Assembly (NCBI RefSeq): GCF_002224365.1
Contig: NZ_CP022437.1
Span: forward strand, 992,001 to 1,056,000
Direction of reading: 5' to 3'
Source: Virgibacillus necropolis
Lineage (GTDB): Bacteria > Bacillota > Bacilli > Bacillales > Amphibacillaceae
Length of the DNA: 64,000 nt
Made by a program: the position numbers and the translations under genes. Below the pieces are notes generated by a model. That model did no database searches, was not told the origin of the DNA, and was given only the letters and a program-made list of their open reading frames with translations. This document shows, in pieces, positions 17,126 through 24,760 of the stretch (within the stretch, counting starts at the first letter, position 1; each line of letters starts with the position of its first letter).

Positions 17126-17305
17126 TGCTTTTCACCCGAAAGTATTCTTCCAAAACACCCCCCTTCTGCGACGCTTAAGCGATAATAATAATAGACGATT
17201 GTTTTTTTAAAAAGCCCGGGCTTTGGGCAGGAGTTACAAATGGTTCCAATTGGCGAAGAAACATGGGGATAACTAATTGTGTCTAATTTCTTGGAATAGA
17301 TCCAT

Positions 17306-17434
17306 TTTACTTTTCTTCTTCATCCTCATCATCCACGTTTTCCTCTTTTTTATTACTCTCATTATCCTGAAAATCTTCTAAGAATTTCTTGGAACAAACA
17401 AATGTTCTATAATGATTTTAACTACTAGGTACAT
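17306..17434 (-). pseudogene. Acidic C-terminal fragment with a LexA-like box at its upstream end
   Basis: On the minus strand a short open stretch (from an in-frame stop near 17430) reads RTFVCSKKFLEDF then a Glu/Asp/Lys-rich tail ending DDEDEEEK. It has no start codon and no family match. CAAACAAATGTTCT (17396-17409 region) resembles the Bacillus LexA box CGAACnnnnGTTCG with one change. Function is unknown and it may be chance. Confidence 0.25.
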
Positions 17435-17462
17435 TAAAATAGAGATTTATTTAACGGACTAT

Positions 17463-17541
17463 GATGAAGAAAGAGAAAGTATTGTTTGACGAGATTGTTA
17501 AACAAAATGAGCGACGGATTCATTTTGCATTCAAAAATTAA
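17463..17541 (+). pseudogene. Short N-terminal fragment resembling a phage sigma-like factor
   Basis: The frame MKKEKVLFDEIVKQNERRIH stops after 25 codons. It resembles the N-terminus of small phage sigma-like regulators (region 2 lead-in). The following 250 bases contain broken frames with no clear match. Low confidence. Confidence 0.25.
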
Positions 17542-17838
17542 AGCTGTCGGATTCGCAAGAATTAATAATAGGCTTTGGATGTCATTTTACGTAAAGGAGA
17601 TATTGGTAGATATGATGATAGGAATGATATAAGAATGAATTTATTTGATAGTTATGAAAGGCTAATGCAGTTATTGCATGCTAATGATTAAACGATTGAA
17701 TCAGAGAAATATGAAGCAATCTGGGGAGCTTGTAACAAAAAACCATATCGGTAAAGCGTATTTAATATATAAAAAACCACTGTGTTTAAGTTACCATGGC
17801 CGTTGTTTGGCGTAGTTCTTAATACGAGAAGGTGAGAG

Positions 17839-18855
17839 ATGATGAAATATATTTATATTATTCTTAGTTCAGTTTTTATTTTAATTTTTGACTTATGGAT
17901 AGAACATTCCAATCAAGCCCAATCGTTTTATGTAGACTGGTTAAAGCCATTCATAGATGAGCGTAAAATATCAATAGTCTGGTTTCTATTACTTGTAGTA
18001 TTTTTTATCATTTTATTTAAGTTTTGGTTGAACAGAAAAAATGATGAAATAAATAATTTAAAAACGAAATTAGAATCTGAAATGGAAATCCTAATACATG
18101 CTAATTCGGAACTGAGTAATTATCGTTTAAAAGATAACCTTTCTAAATTGTTAAACCATTTTATAAAAAAACACCCATATGTTATAGCTGTTCAATTATA
18201 TCAATTCCTAGAACAAAATTTGAATCGGAACACAACTTTTAAACTAAATTTTATTGATGGAACAGTAGTAGAAGATGTGAATATAAATGCAATTCATCAG
18301 TTATACTATAGGTCAGAAAGTAGATTCATAAATGAATTTAGAAGGGCAAAAGAACTTTTAATAGAAGAAGATGACCCAAATTTACTTTTGGACTTTGTAC
18401 TAGATACATATAGTATTTTAAGTGAAAAATCTCAATCTTCAATGAAGGAGGAAGATGCTTGCCTATGTTCACTTATGGTTCTGGGACTTGAAATCCTAGA
18501 GAAGGATTACCAATTAGGAATCGAATCATTAGGAAGTCCTGAGGAGAAATTTGATTCACTTTTGGATGATTATCGAACAGGTCTTTTACGGGGCGCGTTA
18601 ATGAACGATTCCTATTATACGTTTACACATACCAGAGATAATGAGAAGTTAAATAGACAGTATTTAACTAGGTTAGTTAAAGTTCGTAATGAAGAAACAT
18701 TGTTCTTAATAGCTTTAGATGCAAGTATTTTAGCAGATGAAGGATACAACGCGATTATGTCTTATATAGGTGATGACTTTGAAACTCTTTTAATTGATTT
18801 GGAAAACATATATAATAGAAGTATAGAGAGGGTAGGTGATTCGAATGGGAGCTAA
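17839..18855 (+). CDS. Membrane protein of unknown function with cytoplasmic helical domain
   Basis: The 338-residue protein is not recognised. Two membrane segments are visible (residues about 3-20, and 48-64 within KISIVWFLLLVVFFIILFKF), then a coiled coil (residues about 68-95, NRKNDEINNLKTKLESEMEI), then about 240 residues of soluble, largely helical sequence rich in acidic residues. AAGGTGAG precedes two consecutive starts, ATG 17839 and ATG 17842. Its last 11 bases overlap the start of the tiny gene at 18845, so translation of the two is likely coupled. Context is an accessory patch with phage relics; a role in defence, stress sensing or peptide handling is speculation only. Confidence 0.7.
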   Translation: MMKYIYIILSSVFILIFDLWIEHSNQAQSFYVDWLKPFIDERKISIVWFLLLVVFFIILFKFWLNRKNDEINNLKTKLESEMEILIHANSELSNYRLKDNLSKLLNHFIKKHPYVIAVQLYQFLEQNLNRNTTFKLNFIDGTVVEDVNINAIHQLYYRSESRFINEFRRAKELLIEEDDPNLLLDFVLDTYSILSEKSQSSMKEEDACLCSLMVLGLEILEKDYQLGIESLGSPEEKFDSLLDDYRTGLLRGALMNDSYYTFTHTRDNEKLNRQYLTRLVKVRNEETLFLIALDASILADEGYNAIMSYIGDDFETLLIDLENIYNRSIERVGDSNGS

Positions 18856-19009
18856 AAATACAAATCAGCAGACAAGTAAACAAACAGAAGTAATAAGTCG
18901 TTTACAAAGTGCAGGTATAAAAGTGTTGCCAGGAAAAAAGTCGCCCAAAAACGGAAAATATTCTGGAATAGTTGGAAGTGAAAGAAAAGAAAGGGTTTTA
19001 AATATTTAA
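18845..19009 (+). CDS. Tiny YSGIVG-family protein, 54 residues
   Basis: The frame starts at an ATG with TAGGTGA upstream and overlaps the end of the membrane-protein gene by 11 bases. The product is basic and soluble, with the pattern ISRLQSAGIKVLPGKK, then GKYSGIVGSERKERVLNI. It shares RLxxxGIK, GKxxP and YSGIVGxxRK with the 66-residue product of the next gene and with the relic at 16831. A terminator follows directly. No known family is recognised. Confidence 0.65.
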   Translation: MGAKNTNQQTSKQTEVISRLQSAGIKVLPGKKSPKNGKYSGIVGSERKERVLNI

Positions 19010-19012
19010 GAA

Positions 19013-19034
19013 AAGGCCGAGCTTCGGTCTTTTT
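19013..19034 (+). terminator. Terminator of the membrane protein / tiny protein pair
   Basis: AGGCCGA-GCT-TCGGTCT is a short stem followed by seven T residues directly after the tiny gene's stop. Confidence 0.75.
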
Positions 19035-19090
19035 TTATTTTGCATAACATAGGTATACACTGGGAATACAAATAAAGAGGTGTTTTAACA

Positions 19091-19291
19091 GTGTGTAATA
19101 ATAAAACATGTGAGGTTTTTCAACAAGAGCAGCAAAGAATAATTAAACGGTTAGAAAAAGTGGGAATTAAAGCATCTATAGGGAAAAGGGTACCTCGAGG
19201 TGGATTCTATTCAGGGATAGTAGGCAAACAAAGGAAAGTTCTAAATGTCAACATACCATGCTGTTATGGTAATTATAAAACAAATGATTAA
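19091..19291 (+). CDS. Tiny YSGIVG-family protein, 66 residues
   Basis: The GTG start at 19091 has AGAGGTG nine bases upstream. The product (QQRIIKRLEKVGIKASIGKR, then GGFYSGIVGKQRKVLNVNI) is a clear paralogue of the 54-residue protein 80 bases upstream. It adds four Cys overall (two near the N-terminus, CNNKTC, and CC near the C-terminus), which could bind metal. No known family is recognised. Confidence 0.6.
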   Translation: MCNNKTCEVFQQEQQRIIKRLEKVGIKASIGKRVPRGGFYSGIVGKQRKVLNVNIPCCYGNYKTND

Positions 19292-19670
19292 GGTATTAGA
19301 GGTTAAGCAGTAGTGGACTCTAATCGATTTAGTCCTGTCACTTCTTGTTTAAAAAAACCACCAAATTTGTGGGTGATTTTGGTTTAATACGTTTGTGGTA
19401 GAGTCTCAAATGAGCGTGGGTGGCGCTTGTTTGGGGCTTTTTTAGTGCGGAGAAACTAAAATGGAATCTCTGCCACACGTGTATTTTTAAGGTAGGGGGA
19501 GAATACGTTGCGACGATAGTAGGATAAGAAAATTAGATATGTGTAAAGCCAATTCTTATTTATGAACAGCTTGAAGATATCGGGTGAAGGTATGGTAGGA
19601 GAGTGCCACCAAATAGGGTGCTTTATACGATTATAGTATGAACATTTTATTTTATCATTGGGTGGAGAAT
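19292..19670. other. Intergenic stretch with relic B of the repeated module end
   Basis: 19292-19520 holds only weak AT-rich hairpins (for example AAACCACCAAAT near 19352). 19527-19625 is relic B of the module end, ending CCAATTCTTATTTATGAACA (19550-19569) then GCTTGAAGATATCGGGTGA. From 19612 the sequence is about 90 percent identical, by eye, to 22308-22497, which leads into the intact replisome-organizer gene. Confidence 0.55.
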
Positions 19671-19791
19671 ATGAATTATATCAAACAACTAAACGCTTTT
19701 CATTTAAAGATCGATTTGGAACCAATATCTGTAAACGGAAGGTCACTATGGTATACCCTGACAGACATCAATAATCGGCTTAGCTGGAGAG
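19612..19791 (+). repeat. Direct repeat arm 1 (partner 22308-22497)
   Basis: The repeat covers the hairpin GTGCCACC...GGGTGC, the promoter-like ATTATAGTATGAA, the ribosome-binding site and the first part of the replisome-organizer gene. Differences from the partner are scattered substitutions and a few indels in the leader. Both arms are in the same orientation and bracket the two-gene minus-strand operon. Confidence 0.8.
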
Positions 19792-19826
19792 GTGCTATTT
19801 TGAACGAGCCTGTCACCCGAAACTAA
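19671..19826 (+). pseudogene. Truncated copy of the phage-type replisome organizer
   Basis: The first 40 codons (MNYIKQLNAFHLKIDLEPIS, then TLTDINNRLSW) are nearly identical to the intact gene at 22377. Homology stops abruptly after CTGGAGAG at 19791 and the frame ends after 11 unrelated codons. The same ribosome-binding site (GGGTGGAGAAT) is kept. It is one arm of the direct repeat that flanks the 19853-22176 operon. Confidence 0.8.
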
Positions 19827-19852
19827 TCAAATAGTTCCAGATGACAGCGAAC

Positions 19853-21076
19853 TTAAAGTGTTCGATCAATTACTTTTCTACCTCTAAAATAAACTTTATG
19901 AATCTTCTTGATATCACTAATTTCCAATCCGGGAATACCATCTGTAATCAAAAAGTTTGCATCCATACCTTTTATTAACCTACCAAACTCTTTATCTTTT
20001 CTAAGAATACTTGCAGGATTTGCAGTTATTAAGGCAAGGGTTTCGTTCTCGTCATATCCATTTTCCTTAAGGAGCTGCATGGCAGGTTGAGCAATTAACA
20101 TCAACATGTCGGGTCCTTTTAATTCCTGATTTTGAAAAGGCAGCCAGTTTATACTCGGGTATGGTGGAAGATAGGCATCAGTTGCAATAGAAACAGGGAC
20201 GTTTTTTTGCGTTATTTTTAAAATATTTTCTGGTGAATTTGGTTCAAGATGAGTGCCACCCATAGGGGTTGCTACAATTTTCACCCCTTGTCTTTTAACC
20301 CTATTTAACTGTTCATTAGTAATACCATGTGCATGGTGAAGAACGTCAAGATGTGCGTCTAGCGTCATCCCGATTCCATCTGCGCCGGCTACATGAGCAC
20401 CGATTTGCTTGCCGGTTTGGTGATAGATTTTTACTATTTTCTTTAATTCATCGGCGGTATAAATAATTTCACCAGCTCGAGGAACTACATCCGCGGTAAA
20501 ATTAGCTGGTGTCGCATTGATGAAAATATTCTCCCCGGGATAATCACTTCGCCTGGCCATTTCTTTTACCAAAAGGAAGTTTGATAGATCCGTTTGTTTC
20601 ACGGGAATTGATTTCGTAACAGACGTAAAGTGTGCTAATTGTTCGAAGCCAATGGATATGCTCGTAGCTGCGAATGAAATGTCTAGTGGAACGTCTTTGA
20701 TCACTTCTCGATAGTCATCAATTGAAAAGTCACACATTGGGTGGCCGCAAATCTGTTCACCAAGAGCAGTTATTCCTGATGATAAAGCGTGGAGCAGGAT
20801 TGATTTTCCTGCTAGAAAATGTGTTTCTTTTGTAACGGGATATAAAGAAGTAGGTGCAAACTCTAATAAATGTGTGTGACAGTCCACTAATGATGGTGTG
20901 ATTACATGATCGGAACAATCAATAACTCCCATTTCAGCGTATTTATTGTATATATTAGTCCAATCCCCAACCTCGACAATTTTTCCATCTGCAACTACTA
21001 TGGATCCATCGTAAACAGTCCCCTGATCACTTATGGTTATGATTTTTTTACCACGAATTATATAAGCATTATTCAT
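19853..21076 (-). CDS. Amidohydrolase-family enzyme (imidazolonepropionase-related)
   Basis: The 407-residue metal-dependent hydrolase has the opening beta-sandwich (IIRGKKIITISDQGTVYDG), the metal motif VDCHTHLLEF, GAHVAGADGIGMTLDAHLDV, a second His cluster LHHAHGI, and SIATDAYLPPYP as the late Asp ligand; NPASILRKDKEFGRLIKGMD is the closing segment. The start at 21076 has GGTGGTG upstream and is only 2 bases after the transporter's stop, so they form an operon. The substrate is unknown, probably a cyclic amide or amidine delivered by that transporter. Confidence 0.87.
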   Translation of the reverse strand: MNNAYIIRGKKIITISDQGTVYDGSIVVADGKIVEVGDWTNIYNKYAEMGVIDCSDHVITPSLVDCHTHLLEFAPTSLYPVTKETHFLAGKSILLHALSSGITALGEQICGHPMCDFSIDDYREVIKDVPLDISFAATSISIGFEQLAHFTSVTKSIPVKQTDLSNFLLVKEMARRSDYPGENIFINATPANFTADVVPRAGEIIYTADELKKIVKIYHQTGKQIGAHVAGADGIGMTLDAHLDVLHHAHGITNEQLNRVKRQGVKIVATPMGGTHLEPNSPENILKITQKNVPVSIATDAYLPPYPSINWLPFQNQELKGPDMLMLIAQPAMQLLKENGYDENETLALITANPASILRKDKEFGRLIKGMDANFLITDGIPGLEISDIKKIHKVYFRGRKVIDRTL

Positions 21077-21078
21077 TC

Positions 21079-22176
21079 TTACACCACCAAAAATGGAGTT
21101 AGTAAATAACCAAGAATACAAGCGGTAGCGACTCGGATTATTAGTCCTACCACAGCGGCTACAAGTGCTTCTCTTTCATGTAAATCAGATGTTTCTTTCC
21201 ATGTAGCAGGTATTTGACCGAATATTACAGATAGTGGGAGACCGGAATTTGCCAAAATAAATGAACCAACGATTAGGCGGGGATCAATAGAAGTAGCTAA
21301 ATCAGCTAATTGAGCAACAGCAAGAGTCGGTGCGGCTAGAATAGAGACAATACCTGTAGATGGTTCAATGCTAATCAGTGTTAAAATGGATGCTAGGCTC
21401 GATTCAATTGGATCCCATATTCCTATATATTTTAAAACACCTATGAAGAAAAATACGACAGCCACAGCAGGAATAATAATTAAAAATAGTAACTCAGTTC
21501 CTTCTTTTGCAGAAGAAAAAATTGTATTCATGAATTTCGTATTCGGCGTGAATCGAGGAAGCTCACCCAGTGAAACGCTCCTAGTGTTCCGATAAATCGT
21601 TTTGGATAAAATGAATGGGACAACAATGATTGGTAGAAAAATCCCTAAAATCACGAGTGGAAATGCATTAATATTGAATACGGCTAATGCGATGAGTCCT
21701 AAAACAAATGTAGCAAAGGATTGAGGCGATTGAATCATCGTAGCTACAGCAATTTTTTGTTCATCTCTCGTTGCCTTTGCTTTAACAAGGATTGGCCCGG
21801 CAATTTGTCCAGCAGCATTAATATCTCCTAGGATATTATAAACACTCGGAATAATGACAGATGGATTTATTCTGAACAATTTCATAATAGGGACTAAGAT
21901 CCGTATTAAGCCATCGGTGAATCCCAGCCGTTCCAACATACGTCCCATGATGACGCTGACGATAATTGCAATACCGACTTCACCGGTCAAAAATACATCT
22001 ACTACTATTGGTTTGACCTCATTTATAATGGTATCAAATAAAGAAGATAGTGAATTTGGCGCAAAGAATAGTAGGGCAAGTGAAATAAGAACTAACAAAA
22101 TACCAATTACTTCATAATAATGCCATTTCGACCGATTAGAAGGAACATTTGATTGTGTCTCCTGTTTATCTTCCAT
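21079..22176 (-). CDS. Gate-domain (nucleoside recognition) integral membrane protein
   Basis: The 365-residue protein has 9-10 membrane segments. Two Gate-domain blocks are visible: VGIAIIVSVIMGRMLERLGF with NILGDINAAGQIAGPILVKA, and later AKEGTELLFLIIIPAVAVVF with SILAAPTLAVAQLAD. Gate-domain proteins include nucleoside transporters and spore maturation proteins. It is the first gene of a two-gene operon with an amidohydrolase, so it most likely imports that enzyme's substrate. The operon is bracketed by direct repeats of a phage-type module. Confidence 0.8.
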   Translation of the reverse strand: MEDKQETQSNVPSNRSKWHYYEVIGILLVLISLALLFFAPNSLSSLFDTIINEVKPIVVDVFLTGEVGIAIIVSVIMGRMLERLGFTDGLIRILVPIMKLFRINPSVIIPSVYNILGDINAAGQIAGPILVKAKATRDEQKIAVATMIQSPQSFATFVLGLIALAVFNINAFPLVILGIFLPIIVVPFILSKTIYRNTRSVSLGELPRFTPNTKFMNTIFSSAKEGTELLFLIIIPAVAVVFFFIGVLKYIGIWDPIESSLASILTLISIEPSTGIVSILAAPTLAVAQLADLATSIDPRLIVGSFILANSGLPLSVIFGQIPATWKETSDLHEREALVAAVVGLIIRVATACILGYLLTPFLVV

Positions 22177-22307
22177 AAAAACTCCCCCAACCTACTTTTT
22201 TATAGAATATGAAGGAAGGAGAAAATGTGTGTTTGCCTATAGTGTAAATTAATTAGTAGAGCGTCTTTTTAACAAAAAAGACGTTTTTAAAATTTTTTTA
22301 ATTTTAG

Positions 22308-22497
22308 ATGCCACCTAACAGGGTACTTTATTCGATTATAGTATGAAGGACTATTTTATGATTAAGGGTGGAGAATATGAATTACATCAAACAACTGAAC
22401 GCTTTTCATTTAAAGATTGATTTGGAACCACTATCTGTAAACGCAAGGTCACTATGGTATACCTTGACAGACATCAATAATCGGCTTGGCTGGAGAG
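22308..22497 (+). repeat. Direct repeat arm 2 (partner 19612-19791)
   Basis: This arm carries the leader and the first 40 codons of the intact replisome-organizer gene. See the arm at 19612 for the comparison. Confidence 0.8.
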
Positions 22498-23255
22498 AGG
22501 AATTTACTGTTGCGGCATCCAAACTAAGGGAGAAAGCTGGATTAACGGATAGCGGGTTTAAACGTGCACGCAAGGAGTTAGAGGACAATGGGTTTATTCA
22601 GATGACATCCAGAGGTGGCAATCAATTGGCAATCTATAAAATGGTTTGTTTGTACAACGATATGACTGGAAAAGTGGACTACATAGAGGAAACTGGTCTA
22701 CAGCATGAGCAAAAGGCAACCAATAACGTGACCCATAATGTGGACCACAAATTGACCCCATTAATAAAACCTAAACAAAAAGATAAACAAAACAATACAA
22801 CAACTACAGATGACGCGATTGTATTCTTCCAAGAAAATTTTGGTGCGATTACGCCATACGTCGCTAACGATATGATTAATTGGGTTAACGATCTAGGTGA
22901 ACCTTTAATTTTGGATGCAATGAAACGAGCGTTAGAACGAGGAAAAGCGAATTGGGGATATGTTAAAGGCATTCTGCAGGCGTGGGTAAAGAAGGGAATT
23001 ACTAGTGTTGCTGCGGCACAATCTGAAGAAGTGGAATTTCGTAGGGAAAAGGAAGGGCGGAAAGGATCACGCTCGTTTACTTCTAGAACTACTCCTGAGG
23101 AAATTGTTCCAGATTGGTTTACAGAGCAGAAGAGACAAGAAAAGTTGAAAAGGAAGGAAAAAGAAGCGATAGGGAAGGAGTGGGATTCGGTTGTAGATCA
23201 AGCAGAGGAGGCGAGAATTTTGGCGAAGCTTGAAAAGTGGAGAATGGCTGAGTGA
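22377..23255 (+). CDS. Phage-type replisome organizer with DnaD-like C-terminal domain
   Basis: The 292-residue protein has an N-terminal winged-helix replisome-organizer domain (HLKIDLEPLSVNARSLWYTL, then LREKAGLTDSGFKRARKELE) and a C-terminal DnaB_2/DnaD-type domain (FFQENFGAITPYVANDMINW, then GKANWGYVKGILQAWVKKGI). Such proteins open phage or plasmid origins and recruit the helicase. The ATG at 22377 is preceded by GGGTGGAG; the GTG at 22368 is less likely. No helicase loader, integrase or origin repeats accompany it, so it looks like an orphan. Two decayed copies of its 5' part are at 19671 and about 63667. Confidence 0.85.
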   Translation: MNYIKQLNAFHLKIDLEPLSVNARSLWYTLTDINNRLGWREEFTVAASKLREKAGLTDSGFKRARKELEDNGFIQMTSRGGNQLAIYKMVCLYNDMTGKVDYIEETGLQHEQKATNNVTHNVDHKLTPLIKPKQKDKQNNTTTTDDAIVFFQENFGAITPYVANDMINWVNDLGEPLILDAMKRALERGKANWGYVKGILQAWVKKGITSVAAAQSEEVEFRREKEGRKGSRSFTSRTTPEEIVPDWFTEQKRQEKLKRKEKEAIGKEWDSVVDQAEEARILAKLEKWRMAE

Positions 23256-23279
23256 AGGGTGGAGGGTTTGTTTGCGTGT

Positions 23280-23306
23280 GGAGACTAGTAATAGTTACTA
23301 GTCTCT
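23280..23306. terminator. Perfect hairpin after the replisome organizer gene
   Basis: GAGACTAGTAA and TTACTAGTCTC form an 11-bp perfect stem with a 3-base loop. There is no T-run, so intrinsic termination is uncertain. Confidence 0.5.
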
Positions 23307-23456
23307 CAATTTAAAAGTAAATAACTATTTTTAATATATAAAAATATACTAAAAATCTAAAAACTACAAAAACTGAAGAAAAAATGAGAATACACAAGAT
23401 AATCTGGAGAATAATTGTTATTTCAGTGTATTTTTAGGGTTTACAATGAAAATGCT

Positions 23457-23470
23457 TTCAATTATGGTTT
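23457..23470 (+). promoter_or_regulatory. cre-like site upstream of the ROK regulator
   Basis: TGAAAATGCTTTCA resembles the CcpA operator TGWAARCGYTWNCA with TG for the central CG. It lies 107 bases upstream of the regulator's start. Confidence 0.4.
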
Positions 23471-23493
23471 ATTAAATGTTTGATTAGTAAGTA

Positions 23494-23514
23494 AACTTTA
23501 CTAACTCAATTAAA
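23494..23514. promoter_or_regulatory. Candidate ROK-regulator operator
   Basis: TTAGTAA-GTAAACT-TTACTAA is a perfect 7-bp inverted repeat spaced by 7 bases, 62 bases before the regulator. Bacillus XylR-type ROK repressors bind TTAGTTTnnn...AAACTAA palindromes, so autoregulation is plausible. The rest of 23256-23576 is AT-rich without other features. Confidence 0.55.
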
Positions 23515-23576
23515 GATCTGTTCAACTACTTTTCTTTAGAAACTAGATGGTTAAATAAATTTAGGGAGCCTGTTAA

Positions 23577-24740
23577 ATGCAGAAAGGAAATGCTGCTTAC
23601 ATAAAAAAAATGAATCAAAAGTTGATACTTAAATACGTTATGAACGAACAATCTAGCTCGCGTGCTACTATTTCTAAAAAGTTAGCACTTAGTAAGCCAA
23701 CAGTTTCCACACTTGTTGATCAGTTGTTGGAAGAAGGTTGGATATTTGAAACTGGGAATGGTGAAGCATCCACTAATGGCGGACGGAAACCTGTTAATTT
23801 AATGTTTAATCCACAAAAAAGCTATATTATCGGAATAGATATTGGTGGCACAAATGTAGCATTAGGGATTACTGATTTGAATGGTAAGGTTTATGCCTAT
23901 CGAGATTTTCCGACACAAGTAAATTTAGAACATCATTTATTTGATGAAATTAAACAAAGTGTAGAGTCTATGAAATGGGAATTAGGGATTGACGAATCAA
24001 AAATTCTAGGTGTGGGGGCAGGGGTTCCTGGTATAACAAATGTTAAGGAAGGAACTGTCAAAGAAGCACCGGCATTAAAGTGGAAGGACTTTCCCATACG
24101 TGCAAGATTAAAAGAAATCTTTAATCTGCCAATATACATCGATAATGATGTAAATATCAATGCGCTGGGTGAACATTGGAAAGGTGTAGGGAGAGATAAA
24201 AAGAACTTAATTTACATTGCGATTGGTACTGGAATAGGTAGCGGTATTATGATAAACGGAAAGTTATATCGTGGCAGTAATTATAGTGCAGGTGAAATTG
24301 GTTATCTTGTAACAGATAGGGTGCATGCTGAGAATTATCACCCTGTGTATGCTGGATATGGTTTCTTGGAAAGTGTTGCAAGTGGTTCCTCGATTGGGAA
24401 TCAATTATCAGAACGACTAGGAAGAACAGTTTCAGCAAAAGAGGCTTTTGATTTGTATCAAATACAGGATCAAGCTGCTTTGGAAGTAGTTAATTTTGCC
24501 ATTGAAAACTTGGCTTTAGGTATTGCGAATTATGTTTCACTTTTTGATCCTGAATTAATTATTTTAGGGGGTGGTGTCAGCGGGTCATATTCCATTATTC
24601 ATAAACAGATGGTAGACATCATGAAAAGATATACTCCAAAAGAATGTGAAATAGTACCAACAATGTTTGGAAAGGAAGCAGGGGTTATCGGGGCAGTAGC
24701 ATTATTTTTAAAGGAGTTTGATACATTAATTGATATTTAA
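23577..24740 (+). CDS. ROK-family transcriptional regulator (XylR/NagC type)
   Basis: Residues 10-65 form a helix-turn-helix (SRATISKKLALSKPTVSTLVD) and the rest a ROK sugar-kinase fold: GIDIGGTNVALGITD phosphate loop, GVGAGVPG, IYIDNDVNINALGEHW and IAIGTGIGSGIMINGKLYRG. The usual CxCGxxGC zinc motif is absent, being replaced by an insert (TDRVHAENYHPVYAGYG). It heads a plus-strand cluster with a ferric-type ABC transporter and a lyase and most likely controls it. The inducer need not be a sugar given the missing zinc motif. Confidence 0.9.
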   Translation: MQKGNAAYIKKMNQKLILKYVMNEQSSSRATISKKLALSKPTVSTLVDQLLEEGWIFETGNGEASTNGGRKPVNLMFNPQKSYIIGIDIGGTNVALGITDLNGKVYAYRDFPTQVNLEHHLFDEIKQSVESMKWELGIDESKILGVGAGVPGITNVKEGTVKEAPALKWKDFPIRARLKEIFNLPIYIDNDVNINALGEHWKGVGRDKKNLIYIAIGTGIGSGIMINGKLYRGSNYSAGEIGYLVTDRVHAENYHPVYAGYGFLESVASGSSIGNQLSERLGRTVSAKEAFDLYQIQDQAALEVVNFAIENLALGIANYVSLFDPELIILGGGVSGSYSIIHKQMVDIMKRYTPKECEIVPTMFGKEAGVIGAVALFLKEFDTLIDI

Positions 24741-24760
24741 AACAAGGGGGTAAAGGATTT

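Larger units (their letters stand above)
16305..17838. other. Gene-poor stretch with decayed mobile or phage-like sequence
   Basis: No intact gene is convincing in this 1.5-kb stretch. It contains a relic of a tiny YSGIVG protein (16831-16905), a hairpin at 16717-16756, a relic of the module that precedes replisome-organizer genes (about 17000-17125), a repeated segment (about 16731-16782 resembles 17148-17201, both containing a GCGATAATA stretch), a 14-bp palindrome AAAGCCCGGGCTTT at 17211-17224, a minus-strand acidic tail, and a short sigma-like N-terminus near 17463. The plus-strand frame at 16298-16534 has no family signal. Confidence 0.6.

Noticed and set aside
17396-17413. LexA-box-like sequence with TATAAT, possible SOS promoter
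   Set aside because: No acceptable -35 at 17 bp and no intact gene downstream on either strand; kept only as a low-confidence note.
19292-19520. Weak AT-rich hairpins that could be terminators or a small RNA
   Set aside because: Stems are short and mismatched and no T-run of useful length follows at the right place.
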